Made by a program: the position numbers and the translations under genes
NCBI GenBank assembly: GCA_002477955.1
Contig: DLLE01000055.1
Coordinates: forward strand, 1-21,242
Reading direction: 5' to 3'
Origin: Treponema sp. UBA7570
GTDB lineage: Bacteria; Spirochaetota; Spirochaetia; Treponematales; Treponemataceae
DNA length: 21,242 bases
The notes under the pieces: generated by a model
Seen by the model: the letters and a program-made list of their open reading frames with translations, nothing else
The model's database searches: none
Told to the model about the DNA's origin: nothing
Shown here: piece by piece, positions 9,501 to 16,232 of the stretch
Layout of the letters: the number at the start of each line of letters is the position of its first letter
Numbering within the stretch: the stretch's first letter is position 1

Positions 9501-10990
9501 TTCAAAAAACTGCCTTCGGCAACAATTTTTGCACTTTTTTCGTATTCGGCATGAGAATAATCATCGCATTCAAAGCTAAAATCCACGGACTTTTCAGACG
9601 GCAAAAGCGTAAACTGAATGGCAGTCAAGCTTTTTTCGTCCATAAAAAGCTGCGGAGCAAAGCACATAAAACCGTTTTTGTAAGGCTCTATGTAAAGTTC
9701 AGTCTGTAAAATTCCGCCATTTGAAAGCTGAAAACGCGGAATGCTCAAAACAAACGAAGGCTCCAGAGTTTTTAAGCTGAGCTCGCCGTTCAAATCAAAA
9801 TTTACAGGTTTTCCGTCAGCCTCAAATTTATTGACTTTTAAAACCTGATTTTTACATTCAACATCATAAGAAAGGACGACTTGGCTTCCGGCAATTCTTT
9901 CAGAAAAATTACAGTCGCCGTCAATTTTTAAATATCCAGAATTAAAGAAATCTTCTTTTGTCAAAAACGAAGTTTTAGCTTTTATAGTTCCAGAAAATTT
10001 TGTTTCGATAAATTTTTTATAAAGAGGAAATGGATTTTTTACTTTTATAAGTTTTAAAGGTTCAAATTTCCTGGACTGAGCGTCAAACGAAAGCTCCTGA
10101 TTTTTAAAATTCGCCTCAAGCTGCACAGAAAACGGAAAAGCCGAGCGCATCGTTCTGAGCGCAAGCTTTGAATCCGCATAGTTGAGAAGAAAATCAATTT
10201 TAGAAATCGTAAAATCGGCGCGGTTTATTTCTGAAAGCTTTAAAAGAAAAGAACTTCCTTCGAGATTTTTAAAAAAGTTTCCTGAAAGCTCAAAACCACA
10301 GGCAACAAGTTTTCGATTGCCATCACTTTTTAAAAGTTCAGATTTAAATTCAAGACGTCCGGAAGTTTTTATTTTGAGGCTGTTTTTAGCAAGCGGCGAC
10401 TGTTCAAAAGTTACGGTTTTTGCAATTGCAAGAAAATCGTTTTTTGAATCGACAAAATGAAGACTGATATTTTTAAATTGAATGTTAAAAGGAATATTGA
10501 TTTCTTTTCCGTCAATTATAAATTTTTTGGAAGAAGATTTGTGTTTTTTTGATTGATTTTTCTCATCATCGCTTTTTTCGAAAATTCCAGAAAGATTTTT
10601 GAGCAAATCCCCGTCTTTTACGGCATCATATTCAATTTTTAAACCGTCCAAAATCAAAAATTTTACTGCATTCAAAGGCTGCTTAGAAAAAAAATCACGA
10701 AAATTATACGAAAGAACAGCGCTGTTAATCTGAACAAGCTGCTTTTGCGTCGCAGAATCCTTTAAATTGATATTTTTTAAACTGATGCCAGAAAGAATCG
10801 AAGGAGAAAGAGCTTCGTATGAAATCTCAATTCCCGTTTTTTCTTCAATTTTTTGAGTAATTTTTAAAACACCGACAGAAACAGCGGCATTGATTTTTTT
10901 GTATGTTGGAAAAATCAACGCAATAACTGCAATTACGAGCAGGAGAAAAATAATGCTTCCAATGCTGGTTTTTAGAATTCTCGACTTCAT
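6557..10990 (-). CDS. tamB: TamB-like translocation and assembly / AsmA-family protein
   Basis: A very large envelope protein of 1477 residues. A single N-terminal membrane anchor (about 12-29) is followed by more than 1,300 residues of repetitive beta-strand pattern (AsmA/TamB-type beta-taco) and a C-terminal TamB (DUF490) domain. The latter is recognisable by D-P-R-I-T-V-R-A-E-T-R-E-R, then the region SENEIMELLGQVISG (about 1340-1355). Members span the periplasm and have been linked to autotransporter assembly and to phospholipid movement to the outer membrane. Its position immediately upstream of bamA (51-nt gap) supports an envelope role and matches the T. pallidum TP0325-TP0326 arrangement. 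Only a weak ribosome site is seen before the ATG. It is the first gene of the minus-strand operon. Confidence 0.92.
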   Translation of the reverse strand: MKSRILKTSIGSIIFLLLVIAVIALIFPTYKKINAAVSVGVLKITQKIEEKTGIEISYEALSPSILSGISLKNINLKDSATQKQLVQINSAVLSYNFRDFFSKQPLNAVKFLILDGLKIEYDAVKDGDLLKNLSGIFEKSDDEKNQSKKHKSSSKKFIIDGKEINIPFNIQFKNISLHFVDSKNDFLAIAKTVTFEQSPLAKNSLKIKTSGRLEFKSELLKSDGNRKLVACGFELSGNFFKNLEGSSFLLKLSEINRADFTISKIDFLLNYADSKLALRTMRSAFPFSVQLEANFKNQELSFDAQSRKFEPLKLIKVKNPFPLYKKFIETKFSGTIKAKTSFLTKEDFFNSGYLKIDGDCNFSERIAGSQVVLSYDVECKNQVLKVNKFEADGKPVNFDLNGELSLKTLEPSFVLSIPRFQLSNGGILQTELYIEPYKNGFMCFAPQLFMDEKSLTAIQFTLLPSEKSVDFSFECDDYSHAEYEKSAKIVAEGSFLNETEKFLQASVSISDMFLDSVIDAVAFFVPEEKKAFLANISKSAGTYIFSDEIYFTTDFKSFSFNSPYFLLANTAKEKQLLTFAIDGSSETITLSSLDLQYGKQTAHATAGIDFSNGLSDFNFYTDLVVNSLPFSFRGAFSQNFLNISGDYNFNAAFSFEKNIFGSVEFTALPVSFGKNIFSTSLNTSFSWNEVSGIEVEINNFDIDEPYGSLRLHPHLAFTGSANKYGFVMNKLAYSDAASALDGRMNVVWSLNDGIFDSIIVDLNAKSILNSEKISLNAEVRNLEKKLLTLDNLKNDFYVSAQGNLSDFPAARFFADQNSTNKINAEFSLSGTPANPFVSLNLQSSSINFAGYPCVFSGNAVYDDTGLSVSELNAGWGKFSLSDFFANFNLKNFSGNCTAVLKGNFLELDFNIPVKSSINCFAHGNSPFKNFVATVKSEKMTGSFFPTEQKLDLKITKSDDVIDFVSENGRGISGTFVAGQVLSVKSGPASPLSFNLNGSIIHNQLDLNIKNINADMKTFCQAFSIPFVRFTGGKLSGAVKIGGLTTDPEYTGSIVILNPEFYVPIISKKLFRSEKVIALASQNHFIVKPTLFTVEKNSVSVGLNIEFDRWKIGSLDCPVESPRGQFIPVDLKLPLVHYKGFAAFEKFLVHMTTDTVGFSGKIFGERAEIEIIRDGLNMEHTKKTPFDFLVDLKLQVKNKVQILLNPLLRGLIVPDNYLDLYIDTSTGDLSAKGEVNLRGGEIVWLNRSFYMKEGKVVFNEYNELFDPRITVRAETRERDENNNQVTITLSASQQALSQFNPRFTATPAKSENEIMELLGQVISGNSENVASLAMAGGDYLMQATVMRTVENTLRELLNFDIFSVRTNILQNAVKQSLDKNSAGKQLSFSNFFDNSAVYVGKYFGSAMYVDALMHWSYDETKAKDEDSVRGLVLQPEFGFEMSSPFVNIRFGVSPDLEAIKNSLWIPSTSVTLSWKHSF

Positions 10991-11229
10991 CTGACTTGAA
11001 CAGTCTCTGTTTTAACGGCAAAATGGCTTTCAGAAAGTTTTAATTTTTTTCAATATTCAGAACTTTCCATAGACTAACACTTTACTTTATTTTTGATTTT
11101 TTTAGTAGTGGGACAGATCTAAAAACTCATTCAAGCTGATTTTCCTAGAAATGTCTGCAAGTTTTAACTTATTGCAATACAACAAATTAAAACAACCGCT
11201 CTAAAAAAAACTGGAGTTTTTCAGGAATT

Positions 11230-11850
11230 ATGATTTTAAAAAATTTTGTTGTATTTGAAGGAATCGACGGAGCAGGAACTTCAACGCAAATCAATGTCTT
11301 AAAAGAAAAAAAAGAAGCCGGGAGATTTTTCTTTACGGCAGAACCGACAGACTCACCTGTAGGAAAATTCTTAAGAACTGTTTTAAAAGGCAATGTTGAA
11401 CTTGATCCACGGACAAGCGCATACCTTTTTGCGGCAGACCGCGCAGAACATCTTTGGGGAAAAAGCGGCTCAAACTGCGGAATCGAAAAAAAATGTTCCG
11501 ACGGAAAAATCGTCATAAGCGACCGATACTTTTTTTCGAGTCTGACATACCAAAGCGTAACCTGCGGAGAAGAGCTTCCTCGCCTTCTAAATTCGACTTT
11601 CCCGCTTCCGCAAATTCTTTTCTTTTTTAAAATTTCTCCAGAAATCAGCCTTAAAAGAGTCGATGCCCGCGGAGAACGTGAAATTTACGAAAAAATAGAC
11701 TTTTTAAAGGCGACAGAAGAACGTTACGAAAAGCTTATGGACGAATACGAAGCAAAAAACACAGGAATGAAAATCGTCCGTCTGGATGCATCAAAATCAA
11801 AAGAAGAGGTAAGCGCGCAAATCTGGCAGGAACTTTCAAAACTGCTGTAA
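11230..11850 (+). CDS. tmk: thymidylate kinase (dTMP kinase) with atypical P-loop
   Basis: A 206-residue cytoplasmic kinase converting dTMP to dTDP for DNA synthesis. Family features are the N-terminal VVFEGIDGAGTSTQ (residues 7-20), EPT (38-40), FAADRAEH (67-74), the DRYFFSSLTYQS segment (98-109) and an arginine-containing lid, ARGERE (146-151). Overall length and order are normal. The odd point is the Walker A loop: at residue 17 the invariant lysine is threonine (GAGTST instead of GxGKST; codon ACT). The Arg that usually precedes EP is Ala. The frame is intact, so this is not a pseudogene. It may be a lineage-specific active variant. AGGA lies 4 nt before the ATG. It is the first gene of the plus-strand cluster. 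Confidence 0.9.
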   Translation: MILKNFVVFEGIDGAGTSTQINVLKEKKEAGRFFFTAEPTDSPVGKFLRTVLKGNVELDPRTSAYLFAADRAEHLWGKSGSNCGIEKKCSDGKIVISDRYFFSSLTYQSVTCGEELPRLLNSTFPLPQILFFFKISPEISLKRVDARGEREIYEKIDFLKATEERYEKLMDEYEAKNTGMKIVRLDASKSKEEVSAQIWQELSKLL

Positions 11851-11882
11851 AAACTCACAAAAAAAATGCCGACAATAAAAAC

Positions 11883-12500
11883 GTGAAAAGATTTTTTGCG
11901 CTAGTTTTCTTTGCGGCCAGTTTTTTTATATTCTCACCTCAAAAATCTTCTGCCTACATGGTCAAATACAAAGAAGATTATTACAAGCTTTTTCATGTTC
12001 ATTACCAGCAGTATCCAGACGATGTCATGGAAAACATTTACTGGCTTGAGCAGGCCGTAAAGGCCGATTTTTGCAATCCGCTCTATGCAAATGTAAAAAT
12101 CGACAACGAAAAAGATTGGGAAAAATACCGCTATCTTTTTATGATGCACATAAACCTAAAACTTATTGAGCAGCATATGAGGCTCGGAAGAATTTACGAC
12201 AAAAAAAACGTAAAATTTTACGACGCGCCATGGAAAGACATTTACATTGAAAATTTACAGAAAACACTCAGTTGCTATCAGGCAGGACTTTACTACTGGC
12301 AGGAAGCAAAGCTTTGGGCAGAAAAAGCAAACGTAAAAAGGTTTCAGTTTTTAACCTTAACAGACATTCAAAACTGGGAAGACGAACGCGAAAGAATTGG
12401 AAACGGAAAATTAAATTACGAAAAGATTTTAAACCGGGAAATTGCGCGTGTTCAGAAAAATATTTCCGAATTTGAAAACATGACAGACAAAACGTATTAG
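11883..12500 (+). CDS. secreted protein of unknown function, alpha-helical
   Basis: I do not recognise a named family. The 205-residue product starts with a clear signal peptide (MKRFFALVFFAASFFIFSP, probable cut after SSA at residue 24), so it is exported. The mature part is rich in Tyr, Trp, Lys and Glu and appears almost wholly helical, with segments such as DVMENIYWLEQAVKAD and LQKTLSCYQAGLYYWQEAKL that recall tetratricopeptide-like helix pairs without a clean repeat. The start is GTG (11883); the only nearby ATG upstream is out of frame. No clear ribosome site is visible. It lies 32 nt after tmk and 45 nt before aroB on the same strand, so it is probably co-transcribed. Confidence 0.75.
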   Translation: MKRFFALVFFAASFFIFSPQKSSAYMVKYKEDYYKLFHVHYQQYPDDVMENIYWLEQAVKADFCNPLYANVKIDNEKDWEKYRYLFMMHINLKLIEQHMRLGRIYDKKNVKFYDAPWKDIYIENLQKTLSCYQAGLYYWQEAKLWAEKANVKRFQFLTLTDIQNWEDERERIGNGKLNYEKILNREIARVQKNISEFENMTDKTY

Positions 12501-12545
12501 AATTTTACTTTAAAACAAAAGCGATTTTCGATAAAATAGAAAATC

Positions 12546-13715
12546 ATGCAGTTTGAAGAAAAAGACATCTCTTACCCGCCAGTGAATCCAGGCACTGACA
12601 GAACTTTTATACGTTTTTACGGCGGAGAGCCGGATTTAAATTCTATTTTTTATTCATCAGAAAAAGAAGACTCTCCTCAACGGATTTTTGTGACAGACAC
12701 AAATGTAGCTTCGCTAAAACAAATGCAGCCGTTTATAAATTTTTTCCGCGGAGAAAACTACAGCCAGCCAAAAATCGAAAACGGCTTTACCGGCACACGA
12801 GGAAAAGACATTCTCTTGATTTTGGGCAGCGGAGAACCATTTAAAACAATCGAAAGCGTTCTCGCAATATGCAAGGCCGCAATCGACTCAAACGCAAAAC
12901 GTTCCGCAGTTTTTACAGGAATCGGCGGCGGCGTAATTACCGACATGACAGCTTTTGCCGCTTCAATCTTTAAGCGCGGCGCAACATGCGAACTTGTACC
13001 GACAACTCTTCTTTCGATGGTCGACGCTGCAATCGGAGGAAAAACAGGCTGCGACTTTGATTCATACAAGAATATGATAGGCTCTTTCTTTCCAGCGCAG
13101 AAAATTCACATAATTCCTTCATTCATTCAGTCGCTTCCAGAAAACGAATACCGCAGTGGAATGGCAGAAGTAGTAAAGACCGCCCTTCTCTATTCAAAGG
13201 AACTTTTTGGAAAACTCGCTTCAAAACCAGAAATTCTGCAAAACCGCAAAGATCCGCTCGTTGAAGAAATGATAAAAATTTGTGTAAATGCAAAGGCCGC
13301 TGTAGTTGAACAGGATTTAACCGAAAAAAATATCCGCATGCAGCTAAACCTCGGACACACTTTTGGACATGCGCTCGAAACCAGAGCAGGACTTGGAAAA
13401 GTAAGCCACGGAGATGCAGTTGCCTGGGGAATAGCCCGTGCAGCAGAACTTTCAAAAAAAATAGGACTGTGCACAGAAAATTACGTTCAGACAGTAAAAA
13501 CAGTTCTCTCTTCTTTCGGATGGGAAACTCAGCCTCTGCATTCTGCCCTCAACGGAAAATTCGCTTCGGAAAAAGAAGCCGCTCTCTCGCTTTTTGAGGC
13601 AATGAAAAAAGACAAAAAAAATGCTTCAAGCAAAGTGCGCTTCGTTTTGCAGGAAGATGTCGGAGAAACTGTCATAACAGAAGCCGATGAAAAAGCCGTT
13701 CTTTCGGTTCTGTAA
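12546..13715 (+). CDS. aroB: 3-dehydroquinate synthase
   Basis: The second enzyme of the shikimate pathway, converting DAHP to 3-dehydroquinate with NAD+ and a divalent metal. In 389 residues it shows GIGGGVITDM (125-134, NAD binding), VPTTLLSMVDAAIGGKTG (151-168), the YKNMIGSF motif (174-181) and EYRSGMAEVVKTALL (201-215), whose E208 is the first metal ligand. The other ligands are expected at H271 in LGHTFGHALE and H288 in HGDAVAWG. A basic KKDKK segment lies near the C-terminus. Dehydroquinate synthase is favoured over related sugar-phosphate cyclases because all these motifs read as AroB and there is no secondary-metabolite context. A ribosome site is not obvious. The cysteine desulfurase follows 19 nt later. 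Confidence 0.92.
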   Translation: MQFEEKDISYPPVNPGTDRTFIRFYGGEPDLNSIFYSSEKEDSPQRIFVTDTNVASLKQMQPFINFFRGENYSQPKIENGFTGTRGKDILLILGSGEPFKTIESVLAICKAAIDSNAKRSAVFTGIGGGVITDMTAFAASIFKRGATCELVPTTLLSMVDAAIGGKTGCDFDSYKNMIGSFFPAQKIHIIPSFIQSLPENEYRSGMAEVVKTALLYSKELFGKLASKPEILQNRKDPLVEEMIKICVNAKAAVVEQDLTEKNIRMQLNLGHTFGHALETRAGLGKVSHGDAVAWGIARAAELSKKIGLCTENYVQTVKTVLSSFGWETQPLHSALNGKFASEKEAALSLFEAMKKDKKNASSKVRFVLQEDVGETVITEADEKAVLSVL

Positions 13716-13734
13716 AAAGTGAGAATAAATAAAA

Positions 13735-14907
13735 ATGGATATTTCAAAATATTTTGACTGGGCGGCAACATCTCCAGCCGACCCTGAAATTTTAACTCAG
13801 GCATTGCAAGAATCCCTCGAAGCCGGCGCAAATCCTTCTGCCGTACACTCCGAAGGACAAAAGGCGCGGATTGCATTTGAAAACGCACGCACACTTGCAG
13901 CAAAAGTAATCGGTGTAAAACCAGAAGAAGTTTTTTTCACGAGCGGTGGAACAGAAAGCGACCACATTCCTCTGCTTTCGCTTTTAAACCGTGAAGCCGA
14001 CTCTCAAGGCAAACGGGGAAGCATAATCATAAGCGGAATCGAACACCCTGCACTGAGAGAACAGACCGCCGTCTTAAAAAAACATGGATTTGAAATAATC
14101 ACCGTAAACCCGGACAAAAACGGTTTTATAAGCGCAGATTCAATCGCAGAAAAAATCACTTCCGACATACTTTACGTAACAGTAATGGCGGTAAATAACG
14201 AAACTGGCTGCATACAGCCGATTTACGAGATTGCAGACAAAATTACAGAAAAAACAGAAGGAAAAAGACGGCCGCATTTTCACGTTGATTGCGTTCAGGC
14301 AGCAGGAAAAATTCCTCTCAGCCTCAACTATCCGGGAATAGACAGCGCAGCCTTAAGCGCACATAAAATCTGCGGTCCGCGAGGAATTGGAATTCTGGTT
14401 TTAAAAAAAGACATAAAGCCTTTCTTAACAGGCGGCGGCCAGGAAAAAAACATCCGCTCAGGAACAGAAAATCTCTTCGGCGCAATCGCCTTTGCAAAAT
14501 GCCTCGAAAAATATTACGTGCCTCTCAACTTTGAAGAACAAAAGACAGCCGTAAAAAACTTCATCGAATCGCTAAAATCGCTCCCAAACTGCACGCTCGT
14601 ACCAGCCATTCGCGCCGACACATCTGACAGCACGCAAAAACTTTTCAGCCCGTATGTTCTTCAAGCCGCGTTCAAAGGAATTCCAGGAAACGTTATGGTA
14701 CGCGCACTCGATGCAAAAGGTTTTTGCATTTCGACAGGAAGCGCATGCTCGGCAAAAAAGCAAAACCGCCCGGTTCTAGCCGCAATGAACATAAGCCGCG
14801 ACATTCAGGACACGGCTGTAAGGTTTAGTTTTGGTCCGCTCACAACTCCAGACGCAATCGCAAAACTTTTTGTTGCGGTCGAAGATATCTGCAAAGTTTT
14901 TCTGTAG
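13735..14907 (+). CDS. cysteine desulfurase, NifS/IscS family (class V aminotransferase)
   Basis: A PLP enzyme that takes sulfur from cysteine to form a persulfide for Fe-S clusters or tRNA thiolation. In 390 residues it has FDWAATSPADPE near the N-terminus (commonly LDNAATTP), FFTSGGTESDH (67-77), H104 (ring stacking), D185 and Q188 contacting PLP, and the Schiff-base lysine K211 in SAHKICGPRGIG. The catalytic cysteine is C338 in TGSACSAKK. All key residues are present. No IscU, SufU or ThiI partner is adjacent, so the sulfur acceptor cannot be told from context. The gene starts 19 nt after aroB and closes the plus-strand cluster; a palindromic element lies 37 nt beyond the stop. Confidence 0.93.
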   Translation: MDISKYFDWAATSPADPEILTQALQESLEAGANPSAVHSEGQKARIAFENARTLAAKVIGVKPEEVFFTSGGTESDHIPLLSLLNREADSQGKRGSIIISGIEHPALREQTAVLKKHGFEIITVNPDKNGFISADSIAEKITSDILYVTVMAVNNETGCIQPIYEIADKITEKTEGKRRPHFHVDCVQAAGKIPLSLNYPGIDSAALSAHKICGPRGIGILVLKKDIKPFLTGGGQEKNIRSGTENLFGAIAFAKCLEKYYVPLNFEEQKTAVKNFIESLKSLPNCTLVPAIRADTSDSTQKLFSPYVLQAAFKGIPGNVMVRALDAKGFCISTGSACSAKKQNRPVLAAMNISRDIQDTAVRFSFGPLTTPDAIAKLFVAVEDICKVFL

Positions 14908-14944
14908 ATTTTTAGGGCAACATTCACCGCGCCCGATTGGAATG

Positions 14945-15066
14945 TCGAGTTTTATGATTTCTTGAATTTTCTTGTCATTATCGGGCTTGCCACGATAATC
15001 CCTTGCGCTTTTTTAGGCAAGATTGCCGTGTCAAGCACGGCAATGACAGTAAAATCTAAAACTCGA
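14945..15066. repeat. palindromic MITE/REPIN-like element
   Basis: The ends are a perfect 10-bp inverted repeat, TCGAGTTTTA (14945-14954) and TAAAACTCGA (15057-15066). Inside are two 28-nt units in opposite orientation, 14973-15000 and 15021-15048. Read in the same direction both begin TGTCATT and end AATC, and 22 of 28 bases agree. Each unit is itself a hairpin (for example ATTGCCGTG-TCAAG-CACGGCAAT). Two stem pairs differ between units in a compensatory way. There is no coding capacity. The element lies between the convergent cysteine desulfurase and PUR-domain genes and may also act as a bidirectional transcription stop. Confidence 0.8.
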
Positions 15067-15092
15067 AATTGAACCTAATATTTACATTATTT

Positions 15093-15518
15093 TTATTCTG
15101 AATCAGAAGAGTTGTCTGCAGCAGGCTCTGTCTTTGATTTTATGTGAATTACTTTTCCAGTGCGCTTAATGCCGTCAGGAAGGCGTTTGTCTTCTTCGCC
15201 TTTTTTGCGGTAAATGCGTTTTTCAGACTTAGGTCCGTATTTTTCAGCCTTAAGAGCTTTTTTTTCTGCACGGGCCTTTTTGCGTGCTTTCTGTTCTTTG
15301 TCGATAAATCTCAAGGCAGAATCAAGTCCACCAAGAACTTTTTGCATGTCTTCCTGAAAAATAGAAATCTGAAGACGGTCAAAATCTGCGCCGTCGCCTT
15401 TTTTGCTTTCAACAATCTGAAGGAAGATGTCGCCGCTGCGGTTCTCCTTTACGTTGAAAAAATATGAACGATTGTCTAAAACAACTTCTGTAGTATAAAG
15501 TTCCCCGCGGATACCCAT
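15093..15518 (-). CDS. PUR-domain (DUF3276/BpuR-like) nucleic-acid-binding protein
   Basis: A 141-residue cytoplasmic protein. Residues 1-75 match the single PUR repeat of spirochete and Bacteroidetes PurA-like proteins: MGIRGELYTTEV, then SYFFNVKENRSGDIFLQIVESKK (18-40), then a hydrophobic helix with FQEDMQKVLGGLDSALRFI (54-72). Borrelia BpuR has the same YFFNVKENR-GD-FL-IVESK pattern and binds DNA and RNA as a dimer. The rest of this protein is an unusual long basic tail (about 73-128, dense in Lys and Arg) ending in an acidic tip. A very strong ribosome site (GGAAGG) precedes the ATG. It has its own promoter in the 91-nt gap after rnhB, so it is probably separately regulated. Target sequences are unknown. 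Confidence 0.8.
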   Translation of the reverse strand: MGIRGELYTTEVVLDNRSYFFNVKENRSGDIFLQIVESKKGDGADFDRLQISIFQEDMQKVLGGLDSALRFIDKEQKARKKARAEKKALKAEKYGPKSEKRIYRKKGEEDKRLPDGIKRTGKVIHIKSKTEPAADNSSDSE

Positions 15519-15550
15519 AAGTTCCTTCCTTAAAAATGTAATATCAAATA

Positions 15551-15579
15551 ACTATAAAGTTTTTAAACTATAAAATCAA
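15551..15579 (-). promoter_or_regulatory. promoter for the PUR-domain gene
   Basis: On the minus strand TTGATT (15579-15574) and TATAGT (15556-15551) are separated by 17 nt. The boxes match the sigma70 consensus at 4/6 and 5/6 positions. A start near 15544 would leave a leader of about 25 nt containing the strong GGAAGG ribosome site. Confidence 0.55.
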
Positions 15580-15609
15580 CAGACTTTTATTTTATGTTAT
15601 TTTTATAAC

Positions 15610-16200
15610 TTAGAATTTAAAACTCAATCTTTGAATCGGACTCGGCCCGATTTTTCTGCAAATCTCGCGATGCGCCTTTGTCGGGTAACCTTTGTGCTTG
15701 GCATAACCGTATTCAGGATATTTTTTATCGTATTCAAGCATAAGCCTGTCACGTGCAACCTTTGCAAGAATCGAAGCCGCCATAACTTCGCAGTATTTTC
15801 CGTCAGCCTTAGGCTCACACCTTACAACGCACGAAACTTCAGGGCACTTAGTTCCGTCAGCAATTGCATTAATTTCAATTTTTTCTGACAAATTAAAGCC
15901 GTTTTCTTCCAGCCATAGAGGCAGTTTTTTAAGCATTTCGTCATAAGCATTTTTCATTGCAAGCATACTTGCCTGTAAAATGTTTATTTCATCAATTTTT
16001 TTTTCATCAACAAAGGAAACAGCCCAGCACGATTTTTCTTTTATAAGTTTTTCCGCCGCTTCGCGCTTTTTTTCCGTCATTTTTTTTGAATCATTTAAAA
16101 TTTCAAACGGAAAATTCCTTGGCAAAATTACCGCGCCAGCAGAAACAGGACCTGCCAGAGGTCCGCGGCCGGCTTCGTCTAAACCACAAGTCAAAATCAT
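15610..16200 (-). CDS. rnhB: ribonuclease HII
   Basis: A 196-residue cytoplasmic nuclease that cuts the RNA strand of RNA-DNA hybrids and removes misincorporated ribonucleotides. The four acidic catalytic residues are visible: D8 and E9 in GLDEAGRGPLAGPV, D115 in IADGTK, and D151 in SILAKVARD. The downstream KHKGYPTKAH block is also typical. An in-frame TTG at 16218 would add six residues, but GGA lies 7 nt before the ATG at 16200, so that start is preferred. It follows the secreted beta-helix gene by 32 nt and is probably the last gene of that transcript. The C-terminus ends PIQRLSFKF, as usual for bacterial RNase HII. Confidence 0.95.
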   Translation of the reverse strand: MILTCGLDEAGRGPLAGPVSAGAVILPRNFPFEILNDSKKMTEKKREAAEKLIKEKSCWAVSFVDEKKIDEINILQASMLAMKNAYDEMLKKLPLWLEENGFNLSEKIEINAIADGTKCPEVSCVVRCEPKADGKYCEVMAASILAKVARDRLMLEYDKKYPEYGYAKHKGYPTKAHREICRKIGPSPIQRLSFKF

Positions 16201-16232
16201 TTTATTCCAAACCTGCAAAAATAAAAGCGTTG

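Noticed and set aside
11202..11221. Inverted repeat AAAAACT-GG-AGTTTTT just upstream of tmk
   Set aside because: It is made almost wholly of A/T runs with a two-base centre, too short a loop to fold, and likely by chance in this composition.
10991..11229. Divergent 239-nt spacer between tamB and tmk, including a GTAGTGGGACAG stretch that loosely recalls insertion-sequence ends
   Set aside because: No inverted partner, target duplication or transposase remnant was found, and no promoter with both boxes at proper spacing could be defended on either strand.
15596..15609. AT-only hairpin GTTAT-TTTT-ATAAC right after rnhB
   Set aside because: The stem is five A/T-rich pairs without a following T-run in context, so it is not a credible terminator.
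16201..16218. A six-codon N-terminal extension of rnhB from TTG
   Set aside because: The ATG at 16200 has a GGA site at good spacing and gives the usual RNase HII N-terminus; the TTG has none.
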